Source of the DNA: Streptococcus pseudopneumoniae
Lineage (GTDB): Bacteria > Bacillota > Bacilli > Lactobacillales > Streptococcaceae
Direction: 5' to 3'
DNA: 38,795 nt
NCBI RefSeq assembly: GCF_001073085.1
Contig: NZ_JVFV01000023.1
Location: 1 to 38,795 of the forward strand
The translations under genes and the position numbers were made by a program. Positions 32,766 through 38,795 of this stretch are shown one piece after another. The notes beneath the pieces are model-generated. The model searched no databases. It saw only the letters and a program-made list of their open reading frames with translations, and was not told the origin of the DNA. Positions within the stretch are counted from its first letter, which is position 1, and every line of letters starts with the position of its first letter.

Positions 32766-34211
32766 ATGAAATCAACAAATAAAGTAGCCATCTATGTCAG
32801 AGTATCCACTACCAATCAGGCAGAGGAAGGATACTCGATAGATGAGCAGATAGACAAGCTAGAGGCTTACTGTAAAATCAAAGACTGGACGGTCTACAAG
32901 GTATACACTGATGGAGGTTTCTCAGGTTCTAACACTGACAGGCCAGCGCTAGAGAAAATGATAAAAGACGCTCAAAAAAAGAAATTTGATACAGTTCTAG
33001 TCTATAAACTAGACCGTCTCAGCCGTAGTCAGAAAGATACACTATTCTTGATTGAGGATGTATTCATCAAGAATGGTATAGAGTTTTTAAGTCTGCAAGA
33101 GAATTTTGACACCTCTACTCCTTTTGGAAAAGCTATGATAGGGCTTTTGAGCGTGTTTGCTCAGCTTGAGAGAGAGCAAATCAAGGAGCGCATGCAACTT
33201 GGCAAGATAGGACGTGCCAAGGCTGGAAAATCCATGATGTGGACTAAGACCTCCTATGGTTACGATTACCACAAAGAGACAGGTACGGTGACCATCAATC
33301 CAGCCCAGTCACTAGCTATCAAGTTCATGTTCAAGAGCTATCTATCAGGTAGGTCTATCACAAAATTAAGAGATGACCTAAACGATAAATTTCCCAAAGA
33401 AATACCTTGGAACTACAGAGGGGTCAGGATGATTTTAGGAAATCCCGTATACTGTGGATATAATCAATTCATGGGAGAAATATACAAGGGTACTCATGAA
33501 CCTATTATCTCTAAAGAAGATTTTGATAAAACTCAGGAAGAACTCAAAATCAGACAAAGAACTGCGCTTGAAAATAATAACCCTCGGCCATTTCAAGCCA
33601 AGTACATCCTATCTGGTATTAGTCAATGCGGCTATTGTGGTGCGCCCTTAAAACTATTGATGGGAATGGTCAGGAAGGACGGCACTAGGTTCATCAGGTA
33701 CGAATGCCACCAGAGACACCCTAGGAAAACTAAGGGCGTGACTGTATATAACAATAATGAAAAATGTGACTCAGGATTTTACGAAAAAGATGCCCTGGAA
33801 AACTATGTGCTGACAGAGATTAGTAAGCTACAAGATGATACTGGTTATCTAGATAAAATATTTTCAGGGGACAATGCTGAAACCATAGACCGTGAGAGCT
33901 ACAAGAAACAAATAGAGGAGCTCTCGAAGAAACTGAGCAGACTTAACGACCTCTATATAGATGACCGCATTACTCTTGAGGAGTTACAGAGTAAGTCGGC
34001 TGAATTTATAAGCATGAGGGCGACTCTTGAGACTGAACTGGAAAACGATCCAACACTCAGGAGGGACAAAAGAAAGGCCGATATGAGGGAGCTGCTAAAC
34101 GCTGAAAAAGTATTTTCAATGGATTACGAGAGACAGAAGATACTAGTTAGAGGAATTATAAATAAGGTTCAAGTCACGGCTGATAAAGTTGTCATCAGAT
34201 GGAAAGTATAA
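32766..34211 (+). CDS. Large serine recombinase (phage integrase)
   Basis: 481 residues. Resolvase domain with catalytic Ser in YVRVSTTNQ (S14) and YKLDRLSRSQKDT (~85). Recombinase domain (~160-270), zinc ribbon beginning CGYCGAPL (~295), then a C-terminal coiled coil (~380-440). Large serine integrases recombine attP and attB without host factors and need a partner protein for excision. It ends next to the attachment site in comGC, converging on the comG operon. Confidence 0.97.
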   Translation: MKSTNKVAIYVRVSTTNQAEEGYSIDEQIDKLEAYCKIKDWTVYKVYTDGGFSGSNTDRPALEKMIKDAQKKKFDTVLVYKLDRLSRSQKDTLFLIEDVFIKNGIEFLSLQENFDTSTPFGKAMIGLLSVFAQLEREQIKERMQLGKIGRAKAGKSMMWTKTSYGYDYHKETGTVTINPAQSLAIKFMFKSYLSGRSITKLRDDLNDKFPKEIPWNYRGVRMILGNPVYCGYNQFMGEIYKGTHEPIISKEDFDKTQEELKIRQRTALENNNPRPFQAKYILSGISQCGYCGAPLKLLMGMVRKDGTRFIRYECHQRHPRKTKGVTVYNNNEKCDSGFYEKDALENYVLTEISKLQDDTGYLDKIFSGDNAETIDRESYKKQIEELSKKLSRLNDLYIDDRITLEELQSKSAEFISMRATLETELENDPTLRRDKRKADMRELLNAEKVFSMDYERQKILVRGIINKVQVTADKVVIRWKV

Positions 34212-34291
34212 AGAATTTTAGTGACCAACATTTCTACCAGTGTAAAAGCTTTTGCCTTGGCTTTCTTTAATTTCATCAACATTTTTTTCAT
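34169..34291 (-). pseudogene. comGC: comGC (major competence pilin), truncated by the prophage
   Basis: ATG 34291 follows the comGB stop directly (TAGATG). The first codons give MKKMLMKLKKAKAKAFTLVE then MLV, the class III pilin leader with the KAFTLVEM processing site. The next codons are phage sequence (TKILYTF...) and end in TGA, giving 40 residues. The hydrophobic stem and pilin body are gone, so this copy cannot make a pseudopilus. The rest should be at the other prophage end. Confidence 0.93.
34213..34240. other. Prophage attachment site (one end, att core near here)
   Basis: The comGC frame matches known pilins up to GTAGAAATGTTGGT and diverges at CACTAAAATTC. Integrase ends at 34,211. 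The exact core cannot be fixed without the other end. Confidence 0.75.
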
Positions 34292-35335
34292 CTAAAAATT
34301 TACCTCCATATTTTGATACATAGGCAGCAACATAGCTGCGTACAATAAAACGATTAGCAGAGCTACAAAAATAAAGACCAGGGGTTGAACTAAGTTCATA
34401 GTACGATTAACTCGAGTAAAGAAGGATTCCCACGTTTTTTCTGCATAGATTTCCAATTCGCTTCCCAACTTGGACTTGACCTCTCCATATTCAATGATTA
34501 GTCCCAACTCTCTTCTAAAAAAAGGATAATTCCGCACAACCATAGAAAATTCATGCCCATTTTGCAAGGACAGGGATAAATCATGTCCGATTTCCTTAAA
34601 AAGAGGATTTCCTTGCTCCTGCATCATCTGAAAAATCTGTGATAGCTCCAGACCTTGACCAATCATATTACCCCATTCTCGAGCATAATAGGCCGTCAGA
34701 TAATACTGAACAAATACACCTAGAAAGGGAATTTTAGCTAGAAAAGAAAAGACTTGTATCTTCTTAGATTTTCTGTAAAATATCAGTCCTGTTAAAGATG
34801 CAAGACTTAGTGTTAGAGTAATCCCAAGAAAAATCTGTGGTAGATTGCTAATCACTAAGGTAGCTATGTTGCTACTATCCAGTTGAGGCAAGAGATAATT
34901 TCGCAAACCCATCATAATGAGCAGTAAGAAAGCTAGCAAAATAAGTGGGTAGGTCGCAACTTCAATTAACTTCTTCTTGACCTTAGCAAGATTATCCAAA
35001 TATTCTTCAATTTTCCCCAAACTCAAATGGAGATTTCCATGAACTTCAGCCAATGAAAGTTGCGTGACAATCGCACTCGAGAAACCTAAATGACCCATCA
35101 TTTCCGAAAAAGACTTTCCCTGCGCAAGTCCTAGTCGCATCTGCGATACATATTCCTTTTCCAACAAGAGACTTCTATCTAGAAAGGAAATGATTTCTAC
35201 CAGATGAAAACCACTCGAAAATAAATTGTTAAAGAGAGTGATGATTTTCTTCTGCTTACTGGTAGCTAATTTTCTCCGTTTCAGCTTGAAGGGCAGTGAT
35301 ATGTCCTTCTTTAAGAAGCTGGTCAATTTGTCCAT
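34292..35335 (-). CDS. comGB: ComGB/CglB, competence pilus membrane protein
   Basis: 347 residues from ATG 35335 (MDKLTSFLKKD), overlapping comGA by 80 bases; an earlier ATG (35383) would add 16 residues not seen in relatives. Two type II secretion F-like domains with membrane segments near YPLILLAFLLLIMMGL, LGITLTLSLASLTGLIFY and VFIFVALLIVLLYAAML. Inner-membrane platform of the DNA uptake pseudopilus. Appears intact. Confidence 0.94.
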   Translation of the reverse strand: MDKLTSFLKKDISLPFKLKRRKLATSKQKKIITLFNNLFSSGFHLVEIISFLDRSLLLEKEYVSQMRLGLAQGKSFSEMMGHLGFSSAIVTQLSLAEVHGNLHLSLGKIEEYLDNLAKVKKKLIEVATYPLILLAFLLLIMMGLRNYLLPQLDSSNIATLVISNLPQIFLGITLTLSLASLTGLIFYRKSKKIQVFSFLAKIPFLGVFVQYYLTAYYAREWGNMIGQGLELSQIFQMMQEQGNPLFKEIGHDLSLSLQNGHEFSMVVRNYPFFRRELGLIIEYGEVKSKLGSELEIYAEKTWESFFTRVNRTMNLVQPLVFIFVALLIVLLYAAMLLPMYQNMEVNF

Positions 35336-36197
35336 TCCACTTTTCTGCCTGGTGTTCTTGATAATTTCCATTTGCAAAATCAATAATTCCTCCTCCTCCG
35401 ATTAGTCTCTGGTAACAAACACCTTGTAAAACAATTGCAAGTTCATCTTCACTAACACCAAGTTCTAAGAGGCGCTCATAAACCCCACGAACACTCTTGG
35501 CATGGATTGTCGAGAATACCGTGGCACCTGTCAGACTAGCTCGTACAACAGCACGGGCTGTTTCACTATCTCGAATTTCTCCAATGATTAAAAGATCTGG
35601 ACGATGTCGTAGGGAAAGTTTTATCAAGTTTTCATAGCTCAGTCCGATAGCTTCATTGAGCTGTAATTGAAGCATCTCTTCCTGCTTAATCTCGACCGGA
35701 TCTTCAATAGACATGACCTGTTGTCCCTTAAACAATGACTTGGCTAATTCATGCATCAGAGTTGTCTTCCCACTTCCTACGGGGCCTGCAAAAAGATAAA
35801 GCCCACGTTGCCTAAAGCCCTTTTCCAGTTCCTTAAGGTCCTGAAACCAGAAGCGCAACTCTTGTTCTTGATCATGCAAAAGCCGGATAACTAGACTCTC
35901 ATAACCACGATAATCTCCCACCGTCGATAAACGTAATGAAGAAACCTTGTCTCCATGCTGATAATCACAGGAACCAAGCTGACTACGGCGTTTTTCTCCA
36001 ACGTTCATCCCCGCAATAAACTTAAAATGACTAATGACAGCCCCCAACTTTTCAAAGTCATAGGTGTTAATCAAATGTCTCTCATCTCCAACTCGCATAT
36101 GTAGCTCATAAATCTTTTCTTTAGGAACAAAATAGATGTCCTGAGCTCCTTGTTTTTTGGCCAGTGTAATCAATTCTTGTGCAAGTGTTTGTACCAT
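35256..36197 (-). CDS. comGA: ComGA/CglA, competence pilus assembly ATPase
   Basis: 313 residues. GPVGSGKTT (138-146, Walker A), SIEDPVE (163-169, Asp box), LLIIGEIRD (202-210, Walker B) and TIHA (230-233, His box) of GspE-family secretion ATPases. It drives pilus assembly for DNA uptake. GAGGAGG site and a com-box upstream. Intact, though the pilin it serves is disrupted. Confidence 0.97.
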   Translation of the reverse strand: MVQTLAQELITLAKKQGAQDIYFVPKEKIYELHMRVGDERHLINTYDFEKLGAVISHFKFIAGMNVGEKRRSQLGSCDYQHGDKVSSLRLSTVGDYRGYESLVIRLLHDQEQELRFWFQDLKELEKGFRQRGLYLFAGPVGSGKTTLMHELAKSLFKGQQVMSIEDPVEIKQEEMLQLQLNEAIGLSYENLIKLSLRHRPDLLIIGEIRDSETARAVVRASLTGATVFSTIHAKSVRGVYERLLELGVSEDELAIVLQGVCYQRLIGGGGIIDFANGNYQEHQAEKWNGQIDQLLKEGHITALQAETEKISYQ

Positions 36198-36217
36198 ATC
36201 TTCCTCCTCACTCTTAT

Positions 36218-36225
36218 TATTCGAA
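36218..36225 (-). promoter_or_regulatory. Com-box (ComX-dependent promoter) for comGA
   Basis: TTCGAATA preceded by a T-rich stretch matches the SigX/ComX consensus TACGAATA (7 of 8). It lies 21 bases before the comGA start, in late competence promoter position. Confidence 0.85.
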
Positions 36226-36236
36226 GAAAATATAAA

Positions 36237-36281
36237 AAAAGAAGAAACAACTTCATTAAAAAGTTGTTTCTTCTTTTTTTA
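36237..36281. terminator. Bidirectional terminator between DUF1033 gene and comGA
   Basis: A 13-bp stem (GAAGAAACAACTT and its complement) with A/T-runs on both sides. The DUF1033 stop codon is in the loop. Confidence 0.85.
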
Positions 36282-36633
36282 TGCGACAAGTACGGTGGAT
36301 TTCTAAACCAGTCTGCTTTTCGTAACCAGGTCTAAATTTTTCATCAGGAATGACTTGACCATCTTCCAACAAAGCCAAGGAATGATATTGCTGAAGAAAT
36401 TCATCGCATTCTTCACACCAGCGTTTATCTTCTGGATCCCAAAAAATAGTCATCAAATCTCCTCTACTTTTGTAAAGGGGAATCTCCTTTTCTAACTCAA
36501 ACCAACAAGACTTATAATATTTCAAGGCGTCATAATAGTTATCAAATTTTTTGCTCGCAATGACGTCGTCTTCCCAGCCTTCTATAAACCACCACGGTTC
36601 AAAATCTCCGTACATTTTTATAACTCGATACAT
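36256..36633 (-). CDS. DUF1033 family protein
   Basis: 125 residues. MYRVIKMYGDFEPWWFIEGW and the ending EKFRPGYEKQTGLEIHRTCRIKKE are characteristic of the DUF1033 protein upstream of comGA in streptococci. Function unknown; its last codons lie inside the terminator stem. Own promoter upstream. Confidence 0.93.
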   Translation of the reverse strand: MYRVIKMYGDFEPWWFIEGWEDDVIASKKFDNYYDALKYYKSCWFELEKEIPLYKSRGDLMTIFWDPEDKRWCEECDEFLQQYHSLALLEDGQVIPDEKFRPGYEKQTGLEIHRTCRIKKEETTF

Positions 36634-36657
36634 AGTTTAACTTCCTTTGTACCGTAT

Positions 36658-36663
36658 ATTATA
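36658..36663 (-). promoter_or_regulatory. -10 box upstream of DUF1033 gene
   Basis: TATAAT 25 bases before the start codon with no clear -35; AAAGGAAG ribosome binding site follows. Confidence 0.5.
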
Positions 36664-36754
36664 GCGAAATTTTAAGAACAATGAAAGAAATTTGCTCGTT
36701 TTCAACAACAACCTTAGAATATTTTTCTTCGACTAAATCAATCTATAAATTATC

Positions 36755-36788
36755 AAAATAAAAGCAGCAACTAAGACTAGTCACTGCT
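36755..36788 (-). terminator. Terminator after nagA
   Basis: - strand AGCAG..ACTA / TAGT..CTGCT with TTTTATTTT. Located 9 bases after the nagA stop. Confidence 0.75.
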
Positions 36789-36796
36789 ATATATTT

Positions 36797-37948
36797 TTAT
36801 GCTTGATAACGTTTTTCACCATCAAGGTAAGTTGCTACCAATTCCAAATCCTTATCAAGAACGATAAAGTCAGCATCATAGCCTTCACGGATTTGTCCGC
36901 AAACGTCATCAATATGAACTGATTTTGCTGGGTTCAGACTAGCCATCATGACTGCTTCATGAGGATTTGCAATTCCCCACTCAACAACATTTTTCAAACC
37001 ATCTTTAAGTTTGAGAATGGAACCTGCCAAGTTACCTGTAGATTTAAGGCGAGCAGTCCCATTTGCAACTACAACTGGAAATTCACCTAACATATAATCG
37101 CCATCTTGCAAACCACCTGCTGTCATACAGTCAGTGATAAGGGCAATATTTTCAGTTCCTTTTTGTTTAAGAAGAATTTCGCAAGCCTTAGGATCCACGT
37201 GATGACCATCACAAATCAATTCTGCATAAGTGTGTGGTAATTCATACATCGCACCAACCATACCAAGTTCGCGGTGTGTTAAGCCACGCATTCCATTATA
37301 GGCATGAACCCAAACACTAGCCCCGGCATCAACAGCTTTTTTAGCTTCATCAAAGGTAGCATTAGAGTGACCAAGAGCAACAGTTACACCTTCACCAGTA
37401 ATTGTACGTACAAAATCCTCAACACCTTCACGTTCAGGTGCAAGAGCAATTTTATTTAGAAGACCATTAGCAGCCTTCTGCCAAGAGCGGAACTCATCCA
37501 TACGTGGATCTTTCATATAGGCAGGATTTTGAGCGCCCTTAAATTCTTCGGTGAAGTAAGGTCCTTCAAAATAAATCCCACGAATCTTAGCACCAGATGC
37601 TTCTTGATAGCGTGCACCAATGTTTTCAGTAACAGCCAGCAATTGTTCGTATGATGAAGTTAGTGTAGTTGGTAAGAAACTAGTAACACCTGTGCTAAGA
37701 AGGCCTTCACTCATCGTATGAAGTGTACCTTCGATATTATTATCCATAACGTCGACACCACCAAAACCGTGAATGTGTGTATCAACTAGACCCGGTGCAA
37801 TGCTGTAACCAGAGTAGTCTAAAATTTCTGCATCATCCGAAATCTCTTCAACGTGCTTACCAAACTTGCCATCAATAAGTTCCAAATAACCTCCACGACG
37901 AATACCATGTGGATAGAAAAATTGATCAGCTTTAATATACTTAGGCAT
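36797..37948 (-). CDS. nagA: N-acetylglucosamine-6-phosphate deacetylase
   Basis: 383 residues, full length. Amidohydrolase motifs: DTHIHGFGG (56-64), FEGPYF, LGHSNATFDEAK, HAYNGM, and ITDCMTAGG with the catalytic Asp. It removes acetyl from GlcNAc-6-P to give GlcN-6-P in amino sugar use and cell wall recycling; cytoplasmic. AAGGAGG site. A NagR-type operator overlaps its promoter. Confidence 0.97.
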   Translation of the reverse strand: MPKYIKADQFFYPHGIRRGGYLELIDGKFGKHVEEISDDAEILDYSGYSIAPGLVDTHIHGFGGVDVMDNNIEGTLHTMSEGLLSTGVTSFLPTTLTSSYEQLLAVTENIGARYQEASGAKIRGIYFEGPYFTEEFKGAQNPAYMKDPRMDEFRSWQKAANGLLNKIALAPEREGVEDFVRTITGEGVTVALGHSNATFDEAKKAVDAGASVWVHAYNGMRGLTHRELGMVGAMYELPHTYAELICDGHHVDPKACEILLKQKGTENIALITDCMTAGGLQDGDYMLGEFPVVVANGTARLKSTGNLAGSILKLKDGLKNVVEWGIANPHEAVMMASLNPAKSVHIDDVCGQIREGYDADFIVLDKDLELVATYLDGEKRYQA

Positions 37949-37996
37949 AATGATAACCTCCTTAAGAAATAATCTACTATTTATTATGTCAATTAC

Positions 37997-38025
37997 ATTA
38001 TAAACCTTTCAAAACAATTTGTAAA
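37997..38025 (-). promoter_or_regulatory. nagA promoter
   Basis: TTTACA, 17 bases, TATAAT. The -35 lies inside the NagR operator. Confidence 0.75.
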
Positions 38026-38040
38026 TGGTATAGACCTTTT
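38023..38040. promoter_or_regulatory. NagR (GntR family) operator
   Basis: AAATGGTATAGACCTTTT fits the streptococcal/bacillary NagR dre-site consensus (TGGTATAGACC core), overlapping the nagA -35. Confidence 0.7.
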
Positions 38041-38065
38041 TTAGTGAAATTTTAATAAATTGTTC

Positions 38066-38097
38066 AACAAAAAAGACAAGGTCTAAAACCTTGTCTC
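38066..38097 (-). terminator. Terminator of tRNA operon
   Basis: - strand GACAAGG-TTTTAGA-CCTTGTC then TTTTTT, 9 bases after tRNA-Leu. Confidence 0.85.
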
Positions 38098-38105
38098 TAA
38101 AACTA

Positions 38106-38189
38106 TACCGGCGGCCGGGGTCGAACCGGCACGTCCTTGCGGACACTGGATTTTGAGTCCAGCGCGTCTGCCAATTCCGCCACGCCGGC
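38106..38189 (-). tRNA. tRNA-Leu (CAA)
   Basis: 84 bases, long variable arm; anticodon loop CTCAAAA in a 5-bp stem, T loop TTCGACC, acceptor stem complete. Last gene of the tRNA array. Confidence 0.95.
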
Positions 38190-38198
38190 AAATAGTAA

Positions 38199-38270
38199 CT
38201 GGGGTAGCTGGATTCGAACCAACGCATGAGGGAGTCAAAGTCCCTTGCCTTACCGCTTGGCTATACCCCA
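38199..38270 (-). tRNA. tRNA-Gln (TTG)
   Basis: 72 bases; anticodon loop CTTTGAC, acceptor TGGGGTA/TACCCCA, T loop TTCGAAT. Confidence 0.95.
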
Positions 38271-38282
38271 ATAATATAAAAT

Positions 38283-38357
38283 AGGCGAGTGATGGGGATC
38301 GAACCCACGCATGCCAGAGCCACAATCTGGTGTGTTAACCACTTCACCACACCCGCC
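38283..38357 (-). tRNA. tRNA-His (GTG)
   Basis: Anticodon loop TTGTGGC, with the acceptor GGCGGGT/ACTCGCC. T loop TTCGATC. Confidence 0.95.
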
Positions 38358-38369
38358 ATAATTTTAAAA

Positions 38370-38440
38370 CACGGGCAGTAGGAATTGAACCCACACTGAA
38401 GGTTTTGGAGACCTTAGTTCTACCTTTAAACTATGCCCGT
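38370..38440 (-). tRNA. tRNA-Trp (CCA)
   Basis: 71 bases; anticodon loop CTCCAAA, T loop TTCAATT, acceptor ACGGGCA/TGCCCGT. Confidence 0.95.
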
Positions 38441-38451
38441 AGTTAAGGTTA

Positions 38452-38532
38452 TGGAAGGGGAGGGATTCGAACCCCCGAACCCGAAGGAGCGGATTTACAG
38501 TCCGCCGCGTTTAGCCTCTTCGCTACCCTTCC
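38452..38532 (-). tRNA. tRNA-Tyr (GTA)
   Basis: 81 bases with a long variable arm; anticodon loop CTGTAAA, T loop TTCGAAT, acceptor GGAAGGG/CCCTTCC. Confidence 0.95.
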
Positions 38533-38544
38533 AAAATATTTAAA

Positions 38545-38617
38545 TGGCGCGAGACGGAATCGAACCGCCGACACATGGAGCTTCAATCCATTGCTCTACC
38601 AACTGAGCTACCGAGCC
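38545..38617 (-). tRNA. tRNA-Phe (GAA)
   Basis: 73 bases; anticodon loop TTGAAGC, T loop TTCGATT. One T-C mismatch in the acceptor stem. Confidence 0.95.
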
Positions 38618-38620
38618 TTA

Positions 38621-38694
<74 letters not shown>

Positions 38695-38704
38695 TTAATA
38701 ATAA

Positions 38705-38794
38705 AGGAGGATGTGGGATTCGAACCCACGCACGCTTTTACACGCCTGACGGTTTTCAAGACCGTTCCCTTCAGCCGGACTTGGGTAATCCTCC
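38705..38794 (-). tRNA. tRNA-Ser (TGA)
   Basis: 90 bases with long variable arm; anticodon loop CTTGAAA, acceptor GGAGGAT/ATCCTCC, T loop TTCGAAT. Complete at the window edge. Confidence 0.94.
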
Positions 38795-38795
38795 A

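Larger units (their letters stand above)
1..34235. mobile_element. Integrated temperate siphophage (one end; other end outside window)
   Basis: Modules occur in the usual order for streptococcal siphophages: serine integrase, repressor, early replication and recombination genes, late regulator, terminase, head, tail. All are on the - strand except the lysogeny genes (31,224-34,211). The right boundary is inside comGC near 34,213-34,240. The left boundary, the lysis genes and the other attachment site are not in the window. Most structural genes are intact; the visible defect is a nonsense codon in the methylase gene, so the phage may still be inducible (inference). Confidence 0.97.

Overview
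The window is one end of an integrated temperate siphophage plus the chromosome next to it. The host is a mitis-group Streptococcus. The comGA, comGB, DUF1033, nagA and tRNA order, and protein sequences close to the pneumococcal versions, point to S. mitis, S. oralis or S. pneumoniae. The prophage runs from the left edge (its far end lies outside the window) to about 34,235. The chromosome follows: competence pilus genes, nagA and eight tRNA genes.

Phage layout, read leftwards from the integration end. Integrase, a membrane protein that may act in superinfection exclusion, an ImmA-like protease and a CI-like repressor lie on the + strand (31,224-34,211). A switch region (30,923-31,223) has two strong promoters facing each other and three operator-like repeats. 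The early operon (20,980-30,922, - strand) holds a Cro-like protein, a DnaD/RepA_N-type initiator with iteron-like repeats, a DnaC-like loader, RecT with a partner nuclease, a RuvC-like resolvase and many small proteins, often joined by ATGA overlaps. Several short genes there are easily missed: 22,446, 23,282, 23,978, 24,073, 27,792, 27,968, 28,077, 28,672 and 28,891. It ends with a DUF1492/ArpU-type late regulator.

Just past that regulator is a putative late promoter with two TGGGAC boxes 10 bp apart. It is followed by about 1 kb without a convincing gene but full of perfect hairpins, with tRNA-like pieces near each end and a terminator at the end. This is the most interesting part of the window. 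It looks like one of the giant phage RNAs (GOLLD or ROOL class). Late genes follow: a ParB-methylase broken by an in-frame TAA, terminase, portal, MuF-like protein, scaffold, capsid, connectors, tail tube, frameshift-type tail chaperones, tape measure, Dit, and a long tail fibre ending in an S74 chaperone domain. Lysis genes must lie beyond the left edge.

The prophage sits inside comGC, the major competence pilin gene. Only the first 23 codons or so remain, fused to phage sequence, so this end of the comG operon is cut and transformation should be blocked while the phage is integrated. The comG transcript would run antisense through the integrase gene, to a leftward terminator just upstream of that gene.
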